Positions 1 to 7,464 of a DNA stretch of 64,000 nucleotides are shown here, one piece after another. Below the pieces are notes generated by a model. The model was not told the origin of the DNA. It searched no databases and saw only the letters and a list, made by a program, of their open reading frames with translations. Both the position numbers and the translations under genes were made by a program. This DNA comes from CALODP01 sp942492055 (GTDB lineage Bacteria; Bacteroidota; Ignavibacteria; Ignavibacteriales; Melioribacteraceae). The DNA is taken from positions 62,001 to 126,000 of the forward strand of contig CALODP010000002.1 of NCBI GenBank assembly GCA_942492055.1. Reading direction: 5' to 3'. The first letter of the stretch is position 1. Each line of letters opens with the position of its first letter.

Positions 1-1
1 A

Positions 2-634
2 GTAAATACGGTTTGTCAAAAGTTATGGTACATTTTTTCTGATTATTTCAGAATAATTCATACGAAATACACATGTGATCTTGAGCTATATTATCCTGAA
101 AAGAAGAAGGCGCACACTGAAAAGTTGGTAGTAGGTTGGGCAGGTAGTCTTACAAATCACGGAAAAAAAAGGGGATTTTACGAATTTATTAAACCTATTT
201 GTGATGAAATTCCTGAGATCGAACTAAAAGTACAGGCAAAGGAAGATAAGTTTGTAACCGATGACAATGAGATGAGAGAGTTTTATAATTCTTTAGATCT
301 TTATTTTAGTGCTTCCAGAGTTGAAGGAGCCGGACGACCTGTTATTGAAGCGGCCGCATGTGGTGTCCCAGTGATCTCCACTGATGTTGGGATTGTTCCG
401 GAACTTATTGAACATAATCGTAACGGATTTATTGTTGATAGGAATTATGAAGCAATGAAAACGCAACTCAAAGCAATTGTGAAAGAACGTGATAAATTAC
501 CCGAGATGGGGGAGAATATTAGAGCTAAAATAGATGCATCATTCAATTGGGAAAAGGTTATTACCCAATGGACAGACTATTTTCAGCTAGCATTAGAGGT
601 GAAAAAATTAAAATCAGAGGGGTATATTAAATGA
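2..634 (+). CDS. Glycosyltransferase family 4, C-terminal part (5' end outside window)
   Basis: The frame is open from base 2 with no stop, so the gene starts left of the window; the TTG at 125 is an internal codon, not a start. What is left is the C-terminal Rossmann half of a GT-B fold, GT4-type enzyme that transfers a sugar from a nucleotide donor at the inner membrane or cytosol. Visible are CDLELYYPE (compare the usual GVDLELFYPE end of the N-domain), VVGWAGS at the start of the C-domain, and the donor-binding signature EGAGRPVIEAAACG followed by a PELI..NG loop. Its stop overlaps the next start (ATGA), so it is co-translated with the ATP-grasp gene in a surface glycan cluster. Sugar specificity cannot be read. 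Confidence 0.85.
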   Translation, partial: VNTVCQKLWYIFSDYFRIIHTKYTCDLELYYPEKKKAHTEKLVVGWAGSLTNHGKKRGFYEFIKPICDEIPEIELKVQAKEDKFVTDDNEMREFYNSLDLYFSASRVEGAGRPVIEAAACGVPVISTDVGIVPELIEHNRNGFIVDRNYEAMKTQLKAIVKERDKLPEMGENIRAKIDASFNWEKVITQWTDYFQLALEVKKLKSEGYIK

Positions 635-1563
635 AAAAAATCGGACTGGTAAAAGACAGAGTCGGGTTTTGGGAATTGTATCTAAATGTACTCCAAGAAT
701 ATGACTGTGAAGTAGTTTTGTTAAATCCTTTTGAGAAAAAGGATTTGGATCTTATTCTCAAGGCTGATTTTGATTTTTTTATTTGGAGAGCAAAACATAA
801 TCCAAGAATTAAGACTTTGGCACGTAGAATATTTTATCTCTTGAATATTGAGAAGGGGATTCCCACATTCCCATCTTATAATGTTTATTGGCATTATGAC
901 GACAAAGTTGCGCAATATTTTCTCGCAGAGGAAAAAGAGATTCCTATGCCAGAGACTAATGTATTCTATTCCTTAGAGGAAACATGTTCTTTTCTTGAAA
1001 GAGCTGATTATCCACTAATATTCAAAAGTGCATATGGTGCAGGAAGTTCCAATGTCGGGCTTTTTTATAAACAAAGAAAAGCCATAAGCTATGCAAAAAA
1101 GGTATTTAAAAAAGGAGTAGATACTTTCTTTAAGGGAGAACGGCAGAAAGGTTATGTTTATCTGCAAGAGTTTATGAAGAACAATAAAGGGGATTATAGA
1201 TTGGTTTGCTACGGAAATGAAATAATGGGGTATTTCCGAAATAATCGTAAAGATTCTCCTTTTGCTAGCGGAAGTCATGACGAATCAATTGTGGAGTTGG
1301 ATCCTTCATTGTTGGAACTCGTGTGGCAGTGTAATCAAAAACTTGGTGCTGATGTAATGTCATACGATGCTATGATCGGTAACGACGGACAATGGAATTT
1401 TACGGAGTTTAGTGTAATTTATAACGATATAAAGGATGATGTTCTTAATCATGCATATGTATATCAGAGAAATGATAACGGATGGAGTAAGGTTGGGAAT
1501 ACTGGAAATCATCATAAAAGAATGATGAAGTATTTGACACGAAAATGGAGTTTGGATGTCTAA
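631..1563 (+). CDS. ATP-grasp domain protein in glycan cluster
   Basis: A 310-residue protein with the ATP-grasp fold of carboxylate-amine ligases. A short N-terminal Rossmann-like part (MKKIGLVKDR) is followed by the nucleotide-binding strand YPLIFKSAYGAGSSNVGL with a glycine-rich loop, the hinge VYLQEF, an RLVCYGNE strand, and the metal-site region MSYDAMIG...NFTEFS, where the usual E-x-N is E-x-S. No signal peptide. It overlaps the preceding glycosyltransferase by 4 nt and the next one by 8 nt, so it is part of the same translational unit. By analogy with ligases such as TupA in polysaccharide clusters it may attach an amino acid or other amine to a sugar acid of the glycan; that is inference, the substrate is unknown. 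Confidence 0.7.
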   Translation: MKKIGLVKDRVGFWELYLNVLQEYDCEVVLLNPFEKKDLDLILKADFDFFIWRAKHNPRIKTLARRIFYLLNIEKGIPTFPSYNVYWHYDDKVAQYFLAEEKEIPMPETNVFYSLEETCSFLERADYPLIFKSAYGAGSSNVGLFYKQRKAISYAKKVFKKGVDTFFKGERQKGYVYLQEFMKNNKGDYRLVCYGNEIMGYFRNNRKDSPFASGSHDESIVELDPSLLELVWQCNQKLGADVMSYDAMIGNDGQWNFTEFSVIYNDIKDDVLNHAYVYQRNDNGWSKVGNTGNHHKRMMKYLTRKWSLDV

Positions 1564-2404
1564 AATATCTATTATTACAACCGTTTTCAACAGAACATGT
1601 CTTTTGCGCAAGGCGATAATCTCTTTAACTATGCAATCTTTTCAGCCATTTGAATTGATTTTATCAGATGATGGATCAGAGGAGAACGTTCCTGAGATGA
1701 TTGAGGACCTTATTCCGAGATGTGGTTTTAAAGTAATTTATGTAAAACAATCACATCAGGGATTTCGACTTGCTAAATGCAGGAATAATGGTGTGTTGAA
1801 CTCTTCAGGTGATATACTTTGTTTTTTTGATCAAGATTTGGTTTTGACATGTGACTTACTGAAGACTTATAAAGAAACTGTAAGAAAAAATAGATTTGTT
1901 AGTGGATATCCTATACGACTAACTCCGGAGCAAAGTTTTGAGTTATCGGAAGAAGTAATTACTCAAGGAGACTATCGACACATTTTTACAACTGATCAAA
2001 CCGATAAAATAAAAAGACAGTTTAGAAAAGATTATATTAGTCATATTCTCAATAAGGTCGGACTTGAGAAGGCCAAACCAAAGTTGAGAGGGGGAGCAAG
2101 TGCAATTAATCGAGAAGATTATTTTGCGATTAATGGTTATGATGAAAAGTTCCAAGGTTGGGGAAACGAAGATGATGATATTAGAAGACGCTTATACAAG
2201 CTTGGAGTAAAAGGATATAACCCGACTTATGACGAGTACCCTGTTCATCTTTATCATGAGCCAAATCATGATAATGGTTTTCGAGTTAATCAAGAATATA
2301 ACAATATTAGAATTGCTGAAATCGCCAAAGGAGATTACCGTGCCAAACGTGGACTAGATAATCCTTTGGGAGATGAGAAACTAGAAATAATAGAACTTAA
2401 CTAA
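1556..2404 (+). CDS. Glycosyltransferase family 2 with galactosyltransferase-type C-terminal region
   Basis: A 282-residue GT-A enzyme. ISIITTVFNR opens the Rossmann-like donor-binding fold, LSDDGS and FFDQDLV supply the acidic residues for the metal-bound nucleotide-sugar (the DxD-type motif here reads DQD), and RGGASAINREDYF...GYDEKFQGWGNEDDDI is the acceptor-site block typical of the Glyco_transf_7C family (GWGxED). That block is shared with bifunctional chondroitin/hyaluronan-type synthases and beta-galactosyl or N-acetylgalactosaminyl transferases, which hints at hexosamine or galactose transfer. No membrane segment. Start ATG lies 8 nt inside the ATP-grasp gene, implying coupling. Confidence 0.85.
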   Translation: MSKISIITTVFNRTCLLRKAIISLTMQSFQPFELILSDDGSEENVPEMIEDLIPRCGFKVIYVKQSHQGFRLAKCRNNGVLNSSGDILCFFDQDLVLTCDLLKTYKETVRKNRFVSGYPIRLTPEQSFELSEEVITQGDYRHIFTTDQTDKIKRQFRKDYISHILNKVGLEKAKPKLRGGASAINREDYFAINGYDEKFQGWGNEDDDIRRRLYKLGVKGYNPTYDEYPVHLYHEPNHDNGFRVNQEYNNIRIAEIAKGDYRAKRGLDNPLGDEKLEIIELN

Positions 2405-2415
2405 TAATTCGACTC

Positions 2416-3147
2416 ATGGAAAAAGTATCCGTAACAATTATTACGAAAAATGAAGAAGCAAATATAGAACGTTGCTTGAAATCCCTTACATGGGCAGATG
2501 AAATAGTTGTTGTTGATTCTGGTTCTACAGACAGGACTATTGAAATTTGCAAACGTTTTAATTGTAAATTGATCGAAACGGAATGGAAAGGATTTGGCAA
2601 AACAAAAAAGTTTGCGGTTGATATTGCTAAATACGATTGGATTTTTTCTATAGATGCCGATGAGGAAGTTACTTCTACATTATCCGGTAAAATTAAATCG
2701 ATTCTTGATTCACCTAAATTCATGGCATATCAGATAAAGCGAAATTCCTTTTATCTGGGGGAAATGATACGATTTTGTGGTTGGCAGAATGATTATCCTC
2801 TAAGATTGTTTAATCGGAAATACGGAAATTTTAATGATAGTACGATTCATGAAAAAGTCACTACTAAAGTAGAAAAGGCCAAGGTTCATGAACCATTGTT
2901 GCATTATACGTATCCTATGATAAAGACTCATTTCGATAAGATTAATTTCTATACGGAACTTGGTGCGAATAAGCTAAAGGAAAAAGAGAAAAGGTATTCC
3001 ATAATTTCCGCTTTGTTTTTTGGGTTTAACAAATTTATGAAAATGTATTTTTTGAAGTTAGGAATACTTGACGGACGAGTTGGGTTTATTCTTTGCTTAA
3101 ATTCTGCTATTGGCGTTTATTTGAAATATATAAAGACATGGAAATAA
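2416..3147 (+). CDS. Glycosyltransferase family 2, WaaE/KdtX-like
   Basis: A 243-residue GT2 enzyme with VSVTIITKNEEANIERCL at the N-terminus, VVDSGSTDRT, and SIDADEEV as the DxD-type metal site; NDYPLRLFNR and IHEKV are typical of the WaaE-like subfamily that adds glucose to the inner core of lipopolysaccharide. The C-terminus holds a hydrophobic stretch (around residues 195-235) that could associate with the membrane. It starts 11 nt after the preceding gene and overlaps the next by 10 nt. A role in lipid A-core or related glycolipid assembly fits the GT9 gene two places downstream; the exact sugar is not determinable. Confidence 0.82.
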   Translation: MEKVSVTIITKNEEANIERCLKSLTWADEIVVVDSGSTDRTIEICKRFNCKLIETEWKGFGKTKKFAVDIAKYDWIFSIDADEEVTSTLSGKIKSILDSPKFMAYQIKRNSFYLGEMIRFCGWQNDYPLRLFNRKYGNFNDSTIHEKVTTKVEKAKVHEPLLHYTYPMIKTHFDKINFYTELGANKLKEKEKRYSIISALFFGFNKFMKMYFLKLGILDGRVGFILCLNSAIGVYLKYIKTWK

Positions 3148-4253
3148 GTTCTCCAAATATATTACATATCGATACTGAAGGGACTTGGCGAGGTGGTCAG
3201 CAGCAGTTGACATACCTGCATGAGGCTCTAACAAGGAATTCCTTTTCTTCAATTGTTGTATGTCAACCAAAATCTGCAATAGAAAAGTATTGTGAAGAAA
3301 AGAACTTACCAACATTTTCGGTAAAGATGAGATCTGAAGCAGATTTGTGTGCCGCTTTGAGAATCGCTCGTTTTTGTAAAGATAACAATATAAGTATTGT
3401 TCATGCACATTCCGGTCATGCGGTTGCTATCGGAGAGCTTGTTAAAATTTTGTGTTCTAGAGTTAAGCTGGTTGTTTCCAGAAGAGTTCAGGTTAGCACA
3501 AACAAAAACTTTATAAGTCGTCTAAAGTATTCCAACAACCTGATTGAAAAAATAATATGTGTATCAGATGGTGTTAAGAATGTTTTAATAAGTGACGGGA
3601 TTAACTCAGATAAACTGATAACAATACATAGTGGAATTGAGATAGGAAAATTCTCAGGATTTGAGTCAGCAATTAATATAAAAGAGAGATATAATATTTT
3701 GCCTGACGAAGTTTTGGTTGGTACGGTTTCCGCTTTTTCAAATGAAAAGGATTACCCGACTTTTTTACGCGCAGCAAGAGAAGTTTTAAGAAAACGGAAT
3801 TATGTAAAATTCTTGGCTCTTGGGGATGGCATTTTACTTAATGAAATGAAGGAATTGGCAAAGCACCTGGACATTGAGGAGCACTTTATTTTTGCCGGAT
3901 TCCACTCGAATGTAGGGGAGTTTTTGAATAGCTTTGACATCTACGCTAGTTCTTCTGTACGTGAAGGGCTCGGTACATCTATACTTGATGCACAAACTTG
4001 TGGGTTGCCTGTTGTTGCGGCGAAGACCGGAGGAATTCCTGAAATCATTAAACATGAATCTAATGGTTTTTTATTCCAACCTAGAAATTTTAATGAAATG
4101 GCCAATTATCTGGATCTTTTAATTTCAAATAAAGCTCTCAGAGCAAGATGTGGAGCAAAAGGGAAGGAAGATGTAAAGGAGTTTTCCATTGAGAATACCA
4201 TACGCAAAAACATTGCTCTATACAATGAATTGATTTATGAGAAAAAGAAATAA
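3138..4253 (+). CDS. Glycosyltransferase family 4
   Basis: A 371-residue GT-B enzyme, taking ATG 3138 as start: the frame is open further upstream to 3093, but the domain proper begins at PNILHIDTEGTWRGGQQQ, a normal N-terminal GT4 strand with the Gly-Gly loop, so the extra 15 residues lie inside the previous gene and are unlikely. HAHSGHA and SDGVKNVLI are the acceptor-side N-domain features, and EGLGTSILDAQTCGLPVV with GGIPEII..NG is the donor-binding signature (here E...D in place of E...E). It overlaps the upstream GT2 by 10 nt and abuts the heptosyltransferase with no gap, so all are one operon. Confidence 0.85.
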   Translation: MEISSPNILHIDTEGTWRGGQQQLTYLHEALTRNSFSSIVVCQPKSAIEKYCEEKNLPTFSVKMRSEADLCAALRIARFCKDNNISIVHAHSGHAVAIGELVKILCSRVKLVVSRRVQVSTNKNFISRLKYSNNLIEKIICVSDGVKNVLISDGINSDKLITIHSGIEIGKFSGFESAINIKERYNILPDEVLVGTVSAFSNEKDYPTFLRAAREVLRKRNYVKFLALGDGILLNEMKELAKHLDIEEHFIFAGFHSNVGEFLNSFDIYASSSVREGLGTSILDAQTCGLPVVAAKTGGIPEIIKHESNGFLFQPRNFNEMANYLDLLISNKALRARCGAKGKEDVKEFSIENTIRKNIALYNELIYEKKK

Positions 4254-5306
4254 ATGATAAAAAATAAATTTACAGACATAGAAAAGTTATCTTTTAAGAG
4301 GATATTGGTAATACAGACTGCTTTTATCGGGGATGTAATACTAATTACTCCTTTTCTTAAAGGATTACGAAAAGAATTTCCGGTTTCCGAAATAGATGTG
4401 CTTGCAATACCTGAAACCAGTAATGTTCTTCAACAAAACCCGAATATTAATAGAGTATTTGAGTTCAATAAGAGAAGTAAAGTGAAGAGAATTCCGTCAC
4501 TAATTAAAGTGATTGGTGAACTTAGAAAGGAACAATATGATTTGGCAATATCAATTCAAAGTTCTTTTACTTCTTCTATGATAATGGTTTTGAGTAATAT
4601 TCCAAAGCGCTTGGGCTTTCATCGTCAAAAGATGATTACTCATACAATTACTCATATCAGAGGATTGCACATGAGGAAAAGAGTTTTGAGGCTTCTGGAA
4701 ACTTTTAGCGATAATGAATACTCGGCCGATACTGAATTATTTTGGAGTATGAAGGAAGATAAGAAGGTCAATAAGATTCTGGGTAATACAAACGGTACAG
4801 TAAAAGTTGGTATTGCTCCTGCCTCCGCCCAATATACTAAGCAATGGCCGAAGGAATATTTCGCAGAATTAATCAGGTTACTGGAAAAGAATAATATTGA
4901 TGTATTTCTTATCGGTGGTCCCGGGGAAAGGGATTATTTGGATGAAATATCGATAGGAACTAAAGCAATTAATTTGGCGGGGAATCTTTCAATATTAGAA
5001 TCTGCTGCTTTGATCAAGAGATTGGACGTAATGGTAAGTAACGATAGTGCTCCGATGCATATTGCCGATGCTGTTGAAACTAAAGCAATAGCATTTTTTG
5101 GTCCTACTACAAAGCAACTGGGATTTTATCCTTATCGTGAGGAAGATAAGATTTTGGAAGTCGACTTGGAATGCAGACCATGTGGTAAACACGGAGGAGA
5201 CAAGTGTCCGTTAGGACATTTTAAGTGTATGAGAGATATTTCTCCCGAATATGCGTTTCAGCAAATCATGGAAACTCTTGTAATCGGAAAGAATAATGAT
5301 AAATAA
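4254..5306 (+). CDS. waaF: Glycosyltransferase family 9 (ADP-heptose:LPS heptosyltransferase type)
   Basis: A 350-residue protein with the complete GT9 layout: ILVIQTAFIGDVILITPFL at residues 16-34 (the N-terminal acceptor-binding strand with the conserved IGD), IAPASAQYTKQWP for the ADP-heptose pocket, VFLIGGPGERD, and SNDSAPMHIADAVETKAIAFFGPT, the family's hallmark. The Cys-rich tail (CRPCGKHGG..CPLGHFKCM) is usual in WaaF-like members. It would add L-glycero-D-manno-heptose to the LPS inner core on the cytoplasmic face of the inner membrane. The start ATG follows the preceding stop directly. Some GT9 proteins act in O-antigen or other glycan synthesis, so the symbol is by family resemblance. 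Confidence 0.82.
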   Translation: MIKNKFTDIEKLSFKRILVIQTAFIGDVILITPFLKGLRKEFPVSEIDVLAIPETSNVLQQNPNINRVFEFNKRSKVKRIPSLIKVIGELRKEQYDLAISIQSSFTSSMIMVLSNIPKRLGFHRQKMITHTITHIRGLHMRKRVLRLLETFSDNEYSADTELFWSMKEDKKVNKILGNTNGTVKVGIAPASAQYTKQWPKEYFAELIRLLEKNNIDVFLIGGPGERDYLDEISIGTKAINLAGNLSILESAALIKRLDVMVSNDSAPMHIADAVETKAIAFFGPTTKQLGFYPYREEDKILEVDLECRPCGKHGGDKCPLGHFKCMRDISPEYAFQQIMETLVIGKNNDK

Positions 5307-6351
5307 GAAAAAGATTGTTTTTATTACCGGTAACAATAATTTCTTCGGGCAAACCAGAAAGCCTTGGGTAAGCATGAATACCGATTTGATTCGGAAAATT
5401 CTCGAAGAAAAGGGTTTTGAGATAGAGAAATATAGTATCCATGAGTTAGTAAATGGCGAGCATGAAATACGAAATTCGATAATATTCTATTCGTTTAGCC
5501 AAAAGGAGAATGTTAGAGGTTTTTTGAAAGACTTGATCTACACATTGAAAAGCCTTGGAAACATTGTTATTCCCGAATATGATTTTTTGCTTTGTCATGA
5601 GAATAAAGGTTATCAAGAGATATTCAAAAAGCGACTCGGGATTAAATCTCTTCATGCTTTTTATTTCAGCAGTTTGAGAGAGTTGAGCGAATATAAATTA
5701 ACTTTCCCTTCGGTGTTGAAGAGGGTAGATGGCTCCAATGGTAAGGGAGTATTTTTGGTTAATAGCTTTGAAGAGTTGCAAACAAAGTTAAAAGAGTTTC
5801 AGAAGGTGGATTTCCTTACCAAGTTGGATCTTCTTCGCCGGAAATATATTAGAAAAGAAAAATCATATGCCGAATATCCTGGGTATACAAATAAAAAAGA
5901 TTTGGCTGAATATACAGATTATGTAACAAAAGAAGATAATTTTGTTCTGCAACAGTTTATCCCGAATCTGAAATTCGATTACAGAGTTTTGGTAATTAGT
6001 GATCGGTTTTATGTTACGAGAAGGCACAACCGGGATAACGATTTCAGAGCGAGCGGAGCGAAAAAATTCGATTTCGATTTTACTCCCAGCGCGGGATTGC
6101 TAAATTTCGCGAAAGAGATATACGGTAAATTCGATTCACCCTACCTTTCAATCGATATTTGTGAAGCCGATGGGAAGTTTTATTTAATCGAATATCAGGC
6201 GCTTCATTTCGGAATAAATGTTTTTGTGAAGAACAAAGGGTTCTATTCCGAGTGCGAAGGTGATTGGACATTCGAAGCACACAGAGGTTCGATAGAGGAG
6301 AGTATAGCTTACGGATTAGCAGATTTTATTAAAGATAAATTCGGTGAGTAG
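5296..6351 (+). CDS. Second ATP-grasp domain protein of the glycan cluster
   Basis: A 351-residue protein unrelated in detail to the ATP-grasp at 631 but of the same fold. The region FPSVLKRVDGSNGKGV (about residues 137-152) is the ATP-binding strand and glycine loop, FVLQQFIPNLKFDYRVLV the hinge, and LSIDICEADGKFYLIEYQ the metal-binding D...E pair, with E-x-Q in place of the usual E-x-N. It overlaps the GT9 gene by 11 nt and touches the next gene directly. The first ~200 codons are richer in A+T than the last ~130, a composition change inside one gene. Function is unknown; ligation of an amine to a sugar acid or lipid head group is a guess from fold and context. Confidence 0.65.
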   Translation: MINKKKIVFITGNNNFFGQTRKPWVSMNTDLIRKILEEKGFEIEKYSIHELVNGEHEIRNSIIFYSFSQKENVRGFLKDLIYTLKSLGNIVIPEYDFLLCHENKGYQEIFKKRLGIKSLHAFYFSSLRELSEYKLTFPSVLKRVDGSNGKGVFLVNSFEELQTKLKEFQKVDFLTKLDLLRRKYIRKEKSYAEYPGYTNKKDLAEYTDYVTKEDNFVLQQFIPNLKFDYRVLVISDRFYVTRRHNRDNDFRASGAKKFDFDFTPSAGLLNFAKEIYGKFDSPYLSIDICEADGKFYLIEYQALHFGINVFVKNKGFYSECEGDWTFEAHRGSIEESIAYGLADFIKDKFGE

Positions 6352-7404
6352 ATGGTCTTTTCAGAGCTTCTTCTTAAATATCCCTATACAATCCTCTGGA
6401 AAATGAAAAGAGTTTTTAAGCAAACTCCCGAAGTAGTTTTCTATTGCGCCGATTATCTTGATTACATAATATGGAAACCGATACGGAAATATTTTCCCGA
6501 GATTCCTATTATCGCGAAGAATAAAGCCGTACAAAATGAGTTGGCAAAGTATAATATTCAATCCGCTCTTTGGCCGGAATACCCCAAAGCGGTTATCATG
6601 GCGAGGCACGCTTTGCATAAATTCCCTTGTGATAGCATCGTTAAAATCGGAATGAGGCACGGGCCTTATCATTTCAAGAAATTCATCGGGAAAGAAAAAT
6701 ATAACGCTTTTGATTTGTTCCTTTTGACCTCAACCGATGAAGTAGAATGCGCTAAGAGAATAGGTATTACCAGCGCTCAAGGTCCCGGTTTCCCCAAAAT
6801 TGATCCGATGTTCGACGGAACAATATCGGAAGAGGAAATCAAAAATCTTAGAAAAGATTGTGGGTTTGATGAAAGACCCGTAATAATGTTCTCAGCTACT
6901 TGGGAAGAGTCCGGTATGTCTGCCGTAAGAAAGTGGTACGACAAGTTGGAGGTTCTTGCTAAGGATTACAATATTCTTGTAACCGTTCACCCGTGGACAA
7001 ATGAGGAAATAAAAAGTAAGATAAGGGAAACCGAAGGAGTTTGTTTTATTGAGGACAAGAATATTCTTCCTTATCTGATGCTGAGTGATCTTTTGATCGG
7101 AGATACAAGTTCCATAATTGCCGAGTTCTCCGCATTGAATAAGCCGATCATAACATTCGAAGTTAACTCAGCCAAGAGACTTGAGATGAAAATAGTAAAG
7201 ATGTTGGAAGAGATTTCTGAAAGGGTAAAATCGTTTGATGAGCTTTCGGAAGTTATCAAAGACTCTTTGGTAAATAGCGATAAGCGAGCTTCTGCCAGAG
7301 AAAGATATAATGCTATTATGTTTGATGAATTGGATGGTAAAGCAGGGAAGAGAGCTTCCGAAGCTATAAAGGCAATTCTTGCGGGAAAGAATATTATCAT
7401 TTAA
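6352..7404 (+). CDS. CDP-glycerol glycerophosphotransferase-like protein
   Basis: A 350-residue GT-B-like protein resembling the Glyphos_transf family, which moves glycerol- or ribitol-phosphate from a CDP donor to a growing polymer. Features are GMRHGPYHF in the middle, LLTSTDEVEC, the strand RPVIMFSATWEES, VTVHPWTN, and the C-terminal block LMLSDLLIGDTSSIIAEFSA followed by KPIITFE, the family's donor-site signature (usual form D..I.DYSS...E). No signal peptide or clear membrane segment. ATG begins immediately after the stop of the ATP-grasp gene. The combination suggests phosphodiester-linked substituents or repeats in the glycan. Confidence is good for the family, low for the exact donor. 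Confidence 0.75.
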   Translation: MVFSELLLKYPYTILWKMKRVFKQTPEVVFYCADYLDYIIWKPIRKYFPEIPIIAKNKAVQNELAKYNIQSALWPEYPKAVIMARHALHKFPCDSIVKIGMRHGPYHFKKFIGKEKYNAFDLFLLTSTDEVECAKRIGITSAQGPGFPKIDPMFDGTISEEEIKNLRKDCGFDERPVIMFSATWEESGMSAVRKWYDKLEVLAKDYNILVTVHPWTNEEIKSKIRETEGVCFIEDKNILPYLMLSDLLIGDTSSIIAEFSALNKPIITFEVNSAKRLEMKIVKMLEEISERVKSFDELSEVIKDSLVNSDKRASARERYNAIMFDELDGKAGKRASEAIKAILAGKNIII

Positions 7405-7464
7405 TGAATTGGAAAGTTTAGCTATTTTATAGAACTGATTTTTGTAATTGAGGAAAATAATAAC

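Noticed and set aside
125..634. A complete small glycosyltransferase starting with TTG at 125
   Set aside because: The same frame is open to the window edge and encodes recognisable N-domain residues, so this is a cut gene and not a short one.
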